Positions 14,038 through 23,605 of a DNA stretch of 64,000 bases are shown piece after piece. This stretch comes from Zeus faber (taxonomy: Eukaryota > Chordata > Actinopteri > Zeiformes > Zeidae), in contig OY482850.1 in NCBI GenBank assembly GCA_960531495.1, forward strand, positions 4,373,084 through 4,437,083, given 5' to 3'. Each line of letters opens with the position of its first letter. Within the stretch, counting starts at the first letter, position 1. Below the pieces are notes generated by a model. That model was not told where the DNA came from. It searched no databases and was given only the letters and a program-made list of their open reading frames with translations. Both the position numbers and the translations under genes were made by a program.

Positions 14038-14304
14038 TGTGTGGTAGATGGGGTGGCTTGAGTAGCCACACCTGATTGTTGGGATCGTTGGTTGGGCTAA
14101 CGAGCATCAGGGTTAAAAACCCCGTCCACACACTCAGTCGGGGGGGAGCCCTCTGTCATGACATGTTCCATCTGTTCCTGGCTATTTCCACCGAGCCTCA
14201 TCTCTACAATAAACTGGTCTTCACAACCCCCCGTCATCTGTGACGCTGTGCCGGAGGTCCCTGAGCACGCCGCTTGGGTGGCGTGTTGTGGCGAGACTGC
14301 CACA
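14038..14304 (+). mobile_element. solo LTR-like repeat, family 1
   Basis: The stretch starts TGTGTGGTAG and ends GACTGCCACA, giving TG...CA termini. It shares ordered words with the LTR pair at 3303-4362: a GAGTAGCCACACCTG word, GGTTGGGCTAACGAGCA, a TTAAAA...CCCCGTCCACAC block, GTCATGACAT, and AATAAACTGGT as a likely polyadenylation region. It directly follows the BEL/Pao fragment but no polypurine tract or primer-binding site proves that the two belong together. Confidence 0.65.
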
Positions 14305-15639
14305 ATGATGGAGGATGCAGGCATTTCTAGTTGTTAAATTGAATACTTATGAAGGAAGAAAGCTTTTGGAAGCGCTTGTGTAATGTGACATGTGTGTGAA
14401 CTTTGTCTTCTTGTTTGAGGAAAATAAAAGACTATCATATTTGATGGGAGCCAAGGATGGAGCTCAACAGTGCCCGGTTCATGGCGTCTTCAAAGGAAAT
14501 GCATTCAGATGCATTCAGATGAACAACGAAATACACTAACAAATGTGAGCGAGGATGACATTGAGTGCTTTTTCAATTTTATTTCAGGTCAGGCTCACTT
14601 GAGTCCATTCGTACATAATTTGGGGACAGCAGGAAGTCCCAAGTGTGTGATATTTTTGAAGGGAAAGACAGCAATCTTCACATTTAGCTTAATGTTTAGT
14701 TTGACCTGTCTTTATTCAACATTTAGTTTAATACTTGGGGACTTGAATATATAGCATTTAGCTAAGTACTGTATGTAGTTTCCCCACTGAAGTAGTTAAT
14801 TATATCTAGTTATAATATAAATATCTAGTAAAAAATATATTTTCGCAAACTCCACATTTGACATTTAGTTCGATATGTAGTTTGGCAATCTAAACATTTA
14901 ACATTTCTACATATTTTCCTAAAGTTATTATTTTGCTCAATGTTTCATGAACAAGATTATCATTTGACATTAAATTACGATGCACATTATGTGTAAGTTT
15001 CACATGCTTACCCTGAATATAAAAATAAGTAGCATGTATAAATTGCACCATTCAAAGACAAAATTTATTTCACAGCTGCTACATTTTAAATGAAGACAGC
15101 ATATTATTTGCATTGCAAGAACTTTAGTACATAAATTATGAACGTGTCATCTGAATGTGAAAGCAGTCCTTCCCTGATAAAGCTATAGCTATAGTTAAAG
15201 CTTTGGGTACTTAATTACCCTTAATTACATAATTACTCAAAGCCAAATTACTTAAGTGGTTAATTAGTCAACGCTTAATTACGCCAGGCAGTTGTGACGG
15301 GGTGCACAACCTGTCATTTCAAGGTCCAATCAATTATTGCATTGTAAACACAAAGTGCTGCAGTCCACTTTATATATTCTACAAACTTACCGTAGTTTGA
15401 TTATTTTGCAGCTGCATTGACTTCTGAGAGTACATGCGGTCATTTGTTAAGGAGAAGAAACTTCAGCTTCTCTTGAAATCTGGAATACGGACGACCGATC
15501 AACAAAAGATGCCTGCAATCCATCGTATAGCCGTGAACGAGAGGAATGATCGACTGTTCATGATTACTTTAAAAATTAAATAAAGAAATGGTAACGCTAA
15601 TCCTTTTTTTTTTTTTAACCATTAATCTGATTAAATTAG
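14305..15639. other. gene-free AT-rich stretch
   Basis: No coding region or element is recognised. The repeated words ACATTTAG, TTTAGTTTA and related variants between 14680 and 14960 give a weak, irregular periodicity. A short direct duplication, GCATTCAGAT twice, occurs at about 14501-14520. Confidence 0.5.
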
Positions 15640-15850
15640 CTTGAAATATACGAGTGATGAGCTGGAACCCCTCCATTAGATAGAAGAGTAGAGCCCAACA
15701 GGTGGATACAGGGGAGGTGGAGCGAGAGCAGAAAAGCAAGAAGCAAAGCAGATGGGGCAGGAGGAAATGGCTGCCCATAAGGGCTTGAAAGTGTGTGGCG
15801 CCGTCGGATTGTCTGCAGAACTTGCTCCACAAGCTAAACATCATTTTTAC
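15640..15850 (-). repeat. unnamed dispersed repeat, copy 1 (inverted relative to copy 2)
   Basis: The reverse complement of this stretch matches 40450-40655 over about 200 bp. In order, both carry a GAGC(A)AGTTCTG word, GACGGCGCCAC, CTTATGGGC, a run of CCTGC/TGCTTTGC words, GGCTCTACT-like and ATTCTAT words, a near-identical ATGG(A)GG(G)..TCCA block and CTCATCACTC. No coding function is visible. The two copies are about 24.8 kb apart and inverted. I do not recognise the family; a partial LTR or an old DNA element are both possible. Confidence 0.6.
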
Positions 15851-16234
15851 AGCCTGAGATGGATTCTCCCCTAGCAATAAGACACAACATTTACCCAGGG
15901 CAGTGTGCACTAAAGAAAGCTCCAGGATTTCCGTATACCCACTTAAAAATGTGCAAGAATACGTAACAATATAGTTTTGTAAAAGAACTTTCACTTCAGT
16001 GATTTTGTTTTGCAAATTCCAGGTAGAGTACAACTGCAATAAAATAAGTTTTTCAGGGGACTTTGCTGGTGTATGGCACAGCCCCTCCAAGGATTTCCTT
16101 ACTATTTTGCATTTTCATTAAACACTTTAAATCAAAATAACCGCTGTCCGTCAATAATTTTAAGTTTAAAATGTTTTTAAGACTGATAATTCATTAAACA
16201 GGCAAGTGTAGAGCAGTGGTGTAAATTTGGGTTT
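15851..16234. other. unassigned stretch
   Basis: The open frame across the preceding repeat continues here on the minus strand, but no domain is recognised and no element border is clear. Confidence 0.4.
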
Positions 16235-16335
16235 AGATTCAAGATTCAAGAGGTTATTTGTCACATACATATACATACGGTTATACATATATGCTGTGAA
16301 ATGTCATGATACGGTGATTACGCACAATAAGCTCT
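16235..16335 (-). mobile_element. Rex1-like LINE 3'-tail fragment
   Basis: GATTCAAGATTCAAGAGG at the left edge, then GTCACATACAT, CATATATGC and GTGATTAC, reproduces 9097-9205, the tail of the Rex1-like LINE, in the same orientation. It is a severely 5'-truncated copy of about 100 bp. No target-site duplication was identified. Confidence 0.7.
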
Positions 16336-18164
16336 TATCATACTAAAATGTGCATAAGCGAATGCGTAATTTTGGCAGCCATCTAAGCTCCGTTGAAGCC
16401 CTGTGTGGCTCCAAGGTTCCCAACCACCGTGCCGCAGACCAGTTTGCCAATTTTTTCTCCTTGCAGCGACCCCCCACAAAGCTGTGATTTGTGCTATATG
16501 ACACCAGCTAATACTGTACATGAAAAATGCTTTTAGTCAAACTGTATGGAAGTATAGGGGTTTTGTCAGTCTAGGAAACATCTCCACGTGAATCTTCAAC
16601 AGAAATCGAACTTGGACTTTCACATTTTTACTTCAGTGCATGTAATTAACCTCACCAGAGATCCCAACTACCTCTCATCTTCTTCAATGCATCATTTCTT
16701 TAGATTATGTCTCTGTAAATGAATAGCGTAGCGTGAAATCATAAAGCACAGGCAAACTGGCTACTGCAACAAAGCTTTTCCTTCATGTTGGGAATAACAG
16801 TTTTGCAGGAGCCAAAGTCATGGTTTTGTTCAGGGTTTATTAGCAGATAGACCAGCGGAAATGCATTATCGCTGCTCTGTGTGAACTCATGCTCATATAT
16901 CTCCTATCACCAAGTCTCCAAGATCCCGCCACCAACCGTCGAATCACTCACTGGGAGGGACCATTGATGTATTTAGATTTTAATGGGTTTAAATTTAGTT
17001 GTGGCTAGCAAGAATAAAAGTTGGATACTGGTTTCGCTTTTTCTCTATTGAATGGTCTATTAAATTCAAGGTTGGGCATGAATAGGGAAATTGGGTCATA
17101 CCATCAGAATGAATTTCATTCACAAATAAAATTTAACTGAATATAAATCGCAGTGTTTGTGCGCCTGGCTGAAAATTTGAATGTACTTTTCCATGTTGAC
17201 AGCAAGTTCCACCGATCAGAGATGTCGCTGTTAGACTTAGGATTGTAGGTAATGTAGTACTTCTCAATGACATCACAAATAAAACATGTTTTTCTTCAAA
17301 CAAGGTTGATATCATACAGACTTGTGGCTTCAACATGAGCAAAAACAAATGATTATGTAAATTGTATATATTGCAGCCAAAACAGTTGTCCCCTAATATT
17401 GGTAGCTGTTTTAATAACTGAGACAAAGGGCTTCAAAGGTGACCTCTGTTCAGTGTTTAAAGGTCAATATCTCATTTTAGGGTCCACTGAAATCTCTCAA
17501 ACTCACATAGTAAACCTACAAGATGACAACAAAGTAAAAAATGATTTCATTAAATTTAGAATTAAATGGTCTTGGAATCCACAATTGGCACCCCACTGCA
17601 CTGGTAGGGTTGGGATTATTTTCACTCTGTTTTAGAACAAAAACAAAACACATTTTTGATAAGGTCTCAGCTCTGTAGGCAGAACAGGGGTTTCTTTTGT
17701 CTTATTTTTTTCATCTGAATATCACTTGTCAAATTTGGATGAAATAGAATAATACAAGCCCAAATAATAGCCACATTTACCACTTAGTGACTGTGTGGTT
17801 TTAGTGAGAAAAAAAGACAAACTCCTTTCCCAACATTTTTTATAATCGCGGCCAGTGAATAACAGAGCAACCACGGTGTTTAGAATACTTCAGAATAAAT
17901 TACTTTATTTAGCCGGTAGGAAAAAGGAGAAGCGAAAGTCAGACAATCGTGCTCTGGGACACAATTCGATGGATTAATTATCATGACTATCAGCATAAAA
18001 AAGTGTGAGACTGGACTGGTATTGGTGTGAGTGTAGAAAGGGTCGAAGTAGGTCGAAATTGGGGAAGTTATGAGCTAAATGATCCTATGATCTGTTGCCT
18101 TTAGGTCAGATAGCAAGGTACATAAGTAGTAAATGTACTGGAATAAATCTAACCAACTTGTGTG
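16336..18164. other. gene-free stretch
   Basis: No gene, transposon or strong repeat is recognised over about 1.8 kb. Base composition is AT-rich with scattered homopolymer runs. The open frames here lack recognisable domains. Confidence 0.5.
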
Positions 18165-18391
18165 GGGTGGCTGTGTGGGATGGTGGCTCAGGAGGTAGAG
18201 CTGGTGGTCTAGTGATCTAAGGGTTGCTGGTTCGATCCCAGGCTCCTCCTGCTAGCATGCTGTAGTGTCCTTGAGCAAGACACTTAACCCCTAATTGCTC
18301 CTGATGGCTGCGTCCGTCAGTGTTTGAACAATTGTAAGTCGCTTTGGATAAAAGCGTCTGATAAATGACTAAATGTAATGTAAATGTAATA
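18165..18391 (+). mobile_element. tRNA-headed SINE with L2-type tail, copy 1
   Basis: The head has an RNA polymerase III A-box-like word TGGCTCAGGAGG (18184-18195) and a B-box word GGTTCGATCCC (18229-18239). It continues through CTTGAGCAAGACACTTAACC and ends AAGTCGCTTTGGATAAAAGC, then CTGATAAATGACTAAATG and ATGTAA repeats. The same tail ends the L2 LINE at 23606-25417. That is the usual arrangement for a SINE mobilised by its partner LINE. A second copy is at 25515-25752. It is not expected to work as a tRNA gene, because it lacks a complete acceptor stem. Confidence 0.85.
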
Positions 18392-18534
18392 ACTGGTCAG
18401 CACTTGAGATTGCCTTGATATTGGGAGTGGAAGACATGTAGTGGTTTTCAAGTGAGCACCTTCCAACTTTGACATTTCATTGATTAGCCAACTACATTTC
18501 CAGAGGGCTCAATTGTGGATTCTGAAATCCTAGA

Positions 18535-18720
18535 GCACAGGTAGAGTAGTGGTAGGGTAGAGAGAGGTAGAGTAGAGTAAAATAGAGAGGTAGAGTAGAG
18601 TAAGAGGGGAATACGGTGGAGCTGGAATAGTGGCAGAATAGAGGTAGTATTGTGGGAGGTATGGTAGAGATAGAGTAGAGATAGAACAGAGCTAAAATAC
18701 AGATAGAGTTGGAGGAAGGT
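18535..18720. repeat. degenerate purine-rich GTAGAG minisatellite, second tract
   Basis: Irregular repeats of GGTAGAGTAG, AGAGAGGTAGAG and GATAGAGTAG make a nearly pure purine strand. Word use matches the tract at 6250-6495, suggesting either a shared source or independent drift of the same simple repeat. Confidence 0.7.
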
Positions 18721-18729
18721 GGGGAGTTT

Positions 18730-19170
18730 TGCAGTACAGATTTCTTGATGTTATTACGATGTTGTGTTGATGCCAAGGCTTTCCACTTGATCAAAACCCA
18801 TTGGCTGCTTATTGTCACTGCCTCTGAGACTGACTTGATGGTGTGTCGCAGTGCCTGGCCATGGATCCCAATCTCTTTCACAAGTCTGATGGTTGATGAA
18901 GCCACAAATCCTCTTCATCCTACATCAACAGGACAGTCTTTTGTTCTCCAGCTACACTCTTGTGCTTCAGCTGCTAGCTCTGCATAGCAAAGCTTCTTAC
19001 GCTCATAGGCCTACTCCAATGAATCCTTCAATGGGGCTGTGAGCTCTATGATGCAGACAGTCTGCAGTCAAGTGGACCAGAGAACCAAATCTGGCCTAAG
19101 ATTGGTAGTGGCAATTTCAGGCGGAAAGGTTCGCTGTTGTATGACATCCACCAGCATAATCCATGACTAG
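18730..19170 (-). pseudogene. retroelement C-terminal fragment with RPD...ELT motif
   Basis: On the minus strand, the broken frame reads TTNLRPDLVLWS near 19110, then IIELTAP, YERKKLCYAELAAEAQ, and finally CPVDVG, RGFVASSTIRLVKEIG and RHTIKSVSEAV towards 18790. This order resembles a conserved C-terminal region that I recall following some animal retroelement proteins, with RPD, then ELTVPW, then PVEVGCRGF. The RPD...E-x-T spacing is reminiscent of PD-(D/E)XK nuclease cores, but that is inference. At least two stops interrupt it. The polypurine tract lies immediately downstream. Confidence 0.5.
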
Positions 19171-19213
19171 AGTATTGCGGATGGTCCTGTCATGGGAATC
19201 CTTTAGTGCAGAC

Positions 19214-19438
19214 CTGGGCATCTTACGGCCCGCGGGCCAAATCCGGCCCTTTGGGTGTTCCTGTCCGGCCCGCATGAGGTGAATCGCAAATTAGAACATA
19301 CATTTAAAAGTATTTCTACTGTGCACGCAATACAACTGTGTTGCTTTTATTTTGAAAAGTGTGCCGTTTTTTGTTTTTTTTATGTAAGGGCCCGCACGCG
19401 TGGGTGAACAGCTACAAGTGATGCTGGCCAGCTAGCCC
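19214..19438. mobile_element. hAT-like element terminal fragment
   Basis: The left edge CAGACCTGGGCATC followed by TTACGGCCCGCGGGCC has the pattern of hAT ends (CAGnnnTGGGCAA...CGGCCCGCGGGCC). No matching right end or target duplication was found, because Rex3-like sequence begins directly afterwards. No transposase is visible. Confidence 0.5.
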
Positions 19439-20170
19439 TCAAAATGTCAGCTCACCCCAAGAAAAAAAAACTCTCACGACCCTCTCATTCACTGGGGCGA
19501 ACTCCAACACAGCGGCATTCAGCCGGGATCTCGTGAATATCCCCACACCCGCCTGGCGCTTCTCACCCTGGGCAACTCCGGAAAAGGAGAGAGTCCAGCC
19601 CCTCTCCAGGAGTTTGGTTCCAGAGCCAGTCCTGTGTGTAAAAGTGAGCCAAACTATATCTAGTTGGTACCACTCCACCTCCCGCACCAGCTCCGGCTCC
19701 TTCCCCGCCAGAGAGGTGACATTCCACGTCCCTAGAACTAGTCAACGATGCCGAGGATCAGCAGGTCCAGGCCCCCGCCTTTGCCCACCGCCTATCCCTG
19801 CAGGTGGTGGGCCCACAGGGTGGCGGCTCCCTGGCGTTTTTTCAGGCTGTGCCTGGCCGAGCCCCATGAGTCAAGGCCCAGCCACCAGACCCTCACCGGC
19901 GAGCTCCCCTCCCAGGTCTGGCTCCAGGAGGGGGCCCCGGTTTCCCTATTCCGGGCGAGGTACCATATTGCCTTTGTTGTTGTTTCATTAATGTCCTTTG
20001 AATCGCTCTTTGTCTGGTTCCTCCCCAGGACCACTCTGCCTTGGGAGACCCTAGAAGGGGCTAATGCCCCCGAAAACACGGCTCCCAGGGTCACAGGGAC
20101 ACACAAACCCCTCTACCGCGGAAAGGTGGCGATTCTTCGGGGGGCCACCTCAGACATTCAGACAGATTTC
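19439..20170 (-). mobile_element. Rex3/RTE-like LINE 5' fragment with endonuclease start
   Basis: On the minus strand, the GC-rich leader (20170 to about 19750) carries words I recall from the 5' region of Rex3-type LINEs, such as CATGGGGCTCGGCCAGGC. It leads into a frame at 19687-19439 reading MREVEWYQLDIVWL, then GSGTKLLERGW and AGVGIFTRSRL. These are segments of the apurinic-type endonuclease domain of Rex3/RTE elements. The rest of the endonuclease and all reverse transcriptase are missing. The hAT-like fragment adjoins its broken end. Confidence 0.75.
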
Positions 20171-20618
20171 AATACATTTGTTCAAGCCCAAGACAGACTA
20201 GATTTTTCCAACTGAACAAGTAAAATAACCTTAAAAACATTAAAATCACATATTGCTTTTTGTATCAAGTTGACCAATTGCTTATCTTTAACATATTGCA
20301 AAACACTTTAGTATTTGTGAAGATTAACATGTTAAAAATAAAATGAAACACTGATGTAATGATTCTTTTTGTGTTTACTGTTTATTACTTCTATAGGAGT
20401 TTTTTCCTATTTGACCTTCACCATAATTTCCTATATTTATAAATATTTACAGAATATCCTTCACTCCTTGCATTCTCATCTTTTCTCCGCCCTCCCTCCC
20501 ATTCAGACACATGTATTCTGTCTTACCCCTGCTGACTTTCATTCCTCTTCTCTCTAATGCATACCTCCACTTCTCCAGGCTCTCCTCAACCTGCTCCCTC
20601 CTCTCGCTGCAGACAATG

Positions 20619-20693
20619 AGTACAGATGTTTGTTTTTTTCGTTGCTACAGCAAATTGGCCATTAAAATGTATCGTGGAGGGGTCTTTCAAAAC
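20619..20693 (-). mobile_element. 75-bp micro-repeat inserted in Rex3 with 9-bp direct repeats, copy 1
   Basis: A 75-base block interrupts the Rex3 reverse-transcriptase sequence directly after the FADDIV codons. It is flanked by CAGACAATG at 20610-20618 and 20694-20702. Removing it and one flank restores uninterrupted RT-like sequence. The same block occurs inverted at 22676-22751 with about one mismatch and one single-base difference. It has no obvious terminal inverted repeats, poly-A tail, or box C/D or H/ACA motifs. It could be a truncated retroposed RNA or the remnant of a larger transposon. Confidence 0.75.
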
Positions 20694-20842
20694 CAGACAA
20701 TGTCATCCGCGAACATCATAGTCCACCAAGAATCCTGCCTGATTTCATCTGTTAACCTGTCCATCACCATTGCAAACAAGAGAGGTCTCAGAGCTGATCC
20801 TTGATGCAATCTCACCTCCACTTTGAATGCCTTCATCACGCC

Positions 20843-20995
20843 TAGATGGCACGGGTGGCACTGCTTCCTCACAGCAAGAAGGTCCTGGGTTCGATTCCCG
20901 CCTGGGCAGGACCAGGGAGGGACATTTGGAACTAGGTCCCTGGGTGCATCATTGAATGCTGCCCTCTGCCCCCCCCGGAGGAAGGTAAAATGGAA
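20843..20995 (+). mobile_element. tRNA-like SINE head fragment nested in Rex3
   Basis: It has a TGGCACGGGTGG word (A-box-like) followed about 40 bases later by GGTTCGATTCC (B-box-like). It extends through a GGGACATTTGGA region to a C-run and GGAGGAAGG. It interrupts the Rex3 ORF between the ARCAV and FKVEV codons. Clear flanking duplications were not found. The sequence differs from the SINEs at 18165 and 25515, so it is another family. Confidence 0.55.
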
Positions 20996-21085
20996 AGATT
21001 CTACAGCACACCTTGCTACTGTCTGACTGCCCTCATACAAATCCTGTACTTCTCTGCCACCCTCAACTTCCTTATGCAATATCAA

Positions 21086-22675
21086 TCAGAAATGAGCAAA
21101 CAACCTATTCTGATATATTACACATCTCCTCGTCATACTTGCTACCTCAAAAGCCTAATCTCAAAATGGTGCCAAGAAATCCGTCTAAACATGCATGGAC
21201 ACCACACACACACTCTTTGCGAACTCGGACAATGATTTAAGATAAACTACAGCTAAAACTCAGAGGAGAAAAGAAGAGCTGTATGTATTTCAGTTTATCA
21301 ACAGAGCTTCAGTCTCCAGAGAGAGCCAAAAGCTCACAGAATCGTAGCACTGGAACACCATTTTCTCAAACTGTTTGCTGATGGTGCACACTTTCCAACA
21401 CAGACTCTTTGCCTTGTAGCATTTTAGATTTGATTTGATCTTTTTTTTCCATTACATCCCTACTCGGATGCGTATGAGAAACATTTGTTTTTTTCCTCCG
21501 TCTGCATTGAAAAGTTTACATGAGCATTTGTTTTCCCACTTTCATCTATTTCAATCTACAACTTTATCTCTTGCCACTTTCCCTTTGTCTTTTTCATGAG
21601 GGACTGCTTTTTCAGGTTGTACCTGACATACAGCTAAGAATAATAGCTTGGCGTAATAAAAGGCCAGGGCACTGAACGTATTATCTTTTGTCTTTGTCAC
21701 TGGGTTATATATTACTTTAGCACTCCTGGCCATTCCACTGTGGAAAAAAAAAATGGTTTCCTTGATGAGTGCCTTCTGCCTGAGAGGAGCTGAGGGCTAC
21801 ATACATGTATGGGCTGTCAAAATATTCTGATCTCAAGCTATCTGTCTTGTCTTTTTTTTTCCACAGGCAACGTTCCTTTTTATGAAATGAAAATGCATGT
21901 AATTAACTTTTTTTCCATTTTGATCCAGTTTGAGAGACAGAAGTGATGCGCAGTGGCCTTTAGGCTGATGCTAGGATGTGTAGGACAGGAAACATCCGTC
22001 TAGTTCGGCTCCATGCGCCATCAATAATTCACGCAAACTAAACCCTGTTGAAGGCCGAGTGTTTTTCCTCCAAAGTGGGCCAGTCTGCATCCATAAACAG
22101 CTGTCGTCTGGCGGCGGTGAAGACGTGGAATCAGAGGTAAGTTGTGTAATATTTGTTGACCTGTACAATTGAGGGTAAAAAAAGGAAGTGTGCGATGAAG
22201 ATAAGTTTTAAAATAAAGTTCAACATTATTTAAGTAATGCTTTTTAATGCCCTTCTTGCAGAAGCTGTTACCCTGAGTGAAGTCCACCGACTGTCTAGAG
22301 TTTTGTGGATGGGCTTCGCTGCCTGCCGTGCTGAGCTGCTGCCTCCCAATGAACACGTTAACTCCTGTTAGCTCGCCCAGCGAGACCCAGAGAGGACTGC
22401 GGTGACTTTTTCCTCGGCGATGGGTTATTCATTAGCTACGGGGGGCTCTGTGATGTCGGCCATACCTTCAAGCTACCTTTACCCGTTCGACCACCTCCTG
22501 CGCCCGGGGGTTTGGAATTAAGCAATGCGTATACTTGTATGCGTATGCGTATGCGTGTGTGTGTGTGTGTGTGAGAGTGATAAGTCACTTACATGTCAGG
22601 AGAGAGCAGCGTAGGAGACAAGCTGTGAGCTCTATGTTTCATTTCAAGAGCCCTGGAAAAACCCGCCACTCACTT
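21086..22675. other. gene-free stretch
   Basis: No gene or clear element is recognised. It ends with a TATGCG/TGTG short tandem region at about 22540-22572. Several open frames exist, but none shows a known domain. Confidence 0.5.
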
Positions 22676-22751
22676 GATTTTGAAAGACACCTCCACGATA
22701 CATTTTAATGGCCAATTTGCTGTAGCAACGAAAAAAACAAACATCTGTACT
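22676..22751 (+). mobile_element. 75-bp micro-repeat, copy 2 (inverted)
   Basis: This stretch is the reverse complement of 20619-20693 at near identity. It includes the words CCACGATACATTTTAATGG and TTTGCTGTAGCAACG and the end CATCTGTACT. It abuts the left edge of an LTR-like repeat, and no 9-bp flanking duplication is visible. Confidence 0.7.
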
Positions 22752-22753
22752 CA

Positions 22754-23049
22754 TAGGTACTGGTTTAGGAAGGAAGATGGAGCCTTCTGGCAGCGGGGTG
22801 CCGACATGGCAAGAGTTTTATTAATAGTAATAAACAAAAAGGCTCTCTGGCCAAAATGAGAACATAAAATCTGTCTGTGTCCTGCACCACAGCATCCCGA
22901 CTGCAAGACAAACAACACATAAGAAAAGCCAGGTCCGACCAATCGCCGCTAATAAGGCTGATCAGTGGACCTGGTACAGCTGGGCCACAACGGGAATAAG
23001 CCAGTGGCCTCACCTGCAGACCGTAGCTTAACCATGCCCCCTCGTCTGC

Positions 23050-23052
<3 letters not shown>
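22754..23052 (-). mobile_element. solo LTR-like repeat, family 2, copy 1
   Basis: It shares ordered blocks with the LTR at 30751-31079: AAAGGCTC(T/G)CTGGCC, a GGCTGATCAG word, a CGTAGCTTAACCA/GCAGGCTTAACCA block and a right edge CGTCTGCCAC. In this orientation the element reads on the minus strand and begins TGGCAGACG. The internal region is missing, so it is a solo LTR. A (TA)n tract begins at the border. Confidence 0.65.

Positions 23053-23108
<56 letters not shown>
23053..23108. repeat. (TA)n microsatellite
   Basis: About 55 bases of pure TA alternation abut the end of the LTR-like repeat. Confidence 0.95.
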
Positions 23109-23111
<3 letters not shown>

Positions 23112-23481
23112 TGTATATAGACGTCTGACAAGGAGAGCAGGAATTGAGCCTTTTGTTTCATTGGAGTTCACCGCTCACAGGACACCTCCAGTCAATATTT
23201 CTCTCGCCCTTGATGCTCAATTCATTAGTTATGATTTTGCTATTTGCCCCGTTTGCTTTGCATTCTCTCAAATTTTAAATTCTGCTAATTGCTTCATTTC
23301 TCTGTTCTCTCTCTGCACTTTGCTGCACAATTATAACAGGTTGTTTTTTGCAAAAAAAAATAAGGGTTTCCTTTGGTTTGAATGTTGTTTAATTTTGTCA
23401 TTTTTCTGTCTGTTTTATATTCACTGTAAAAAAAATAGCTTGTTTCAAGGGTGATATATAATTGAATTATAATTTTTAGGA

Positions 23482-23560
23482 ACATATATAATAATAATAG
23501 TAATAATAATAATAATAATAATAATACTAATTATAATAATAATTATAGTAATTATATGTC
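23482..23560. repeat. (TAA)n-type microsatellite
   Basis: Repeats of AATAATAAT with scattered substitutions run for about 75 bases, just upstream of the L2 LINE. Confidence 0.85.
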
Positions 23561-23605
23561 TGATTGTCATGATTTGGCAACGCCATAGTAGATCGATAGA
23601 TAGAC

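Larger units (their letters stand above)
20478..21085 (-). mobile_element. Rex3/RTE-like LINE reverse-transcriptase fragment with two nested insertions
   Basis: Read on the minus strand, the pieces are VQDLYEGSQTVARCAV, then (after an insertion) FKVEVRLHQGSALRPLLF, AMVMDRLTDEIRQ and the catalytic FADDIV, then (after a second insertion) sequence corresponding to the CSE-REQVEE...RYALERRGMKVS region at 20615-20490. It is a separate copy from the neighbouring 5' fragment, because the domain order is reversed along the strand. Both insertions lie inside otherwise continuous coding sequence, so they postdate it. Confidence 0.8.

Noticed and set aside
18184..18245. Possible tRNA gene
   Set aside because: A and B boxes are present but the acceptor stem is not closed and the sequence continues into a SINE body and L2 tail.
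20845..20910. Possible tRNA gene at the second B-box
   Set aside because: Only a tRNA-like SINE head. No cloverleaf can be completed, and it interrupts a Rex3 ORF.
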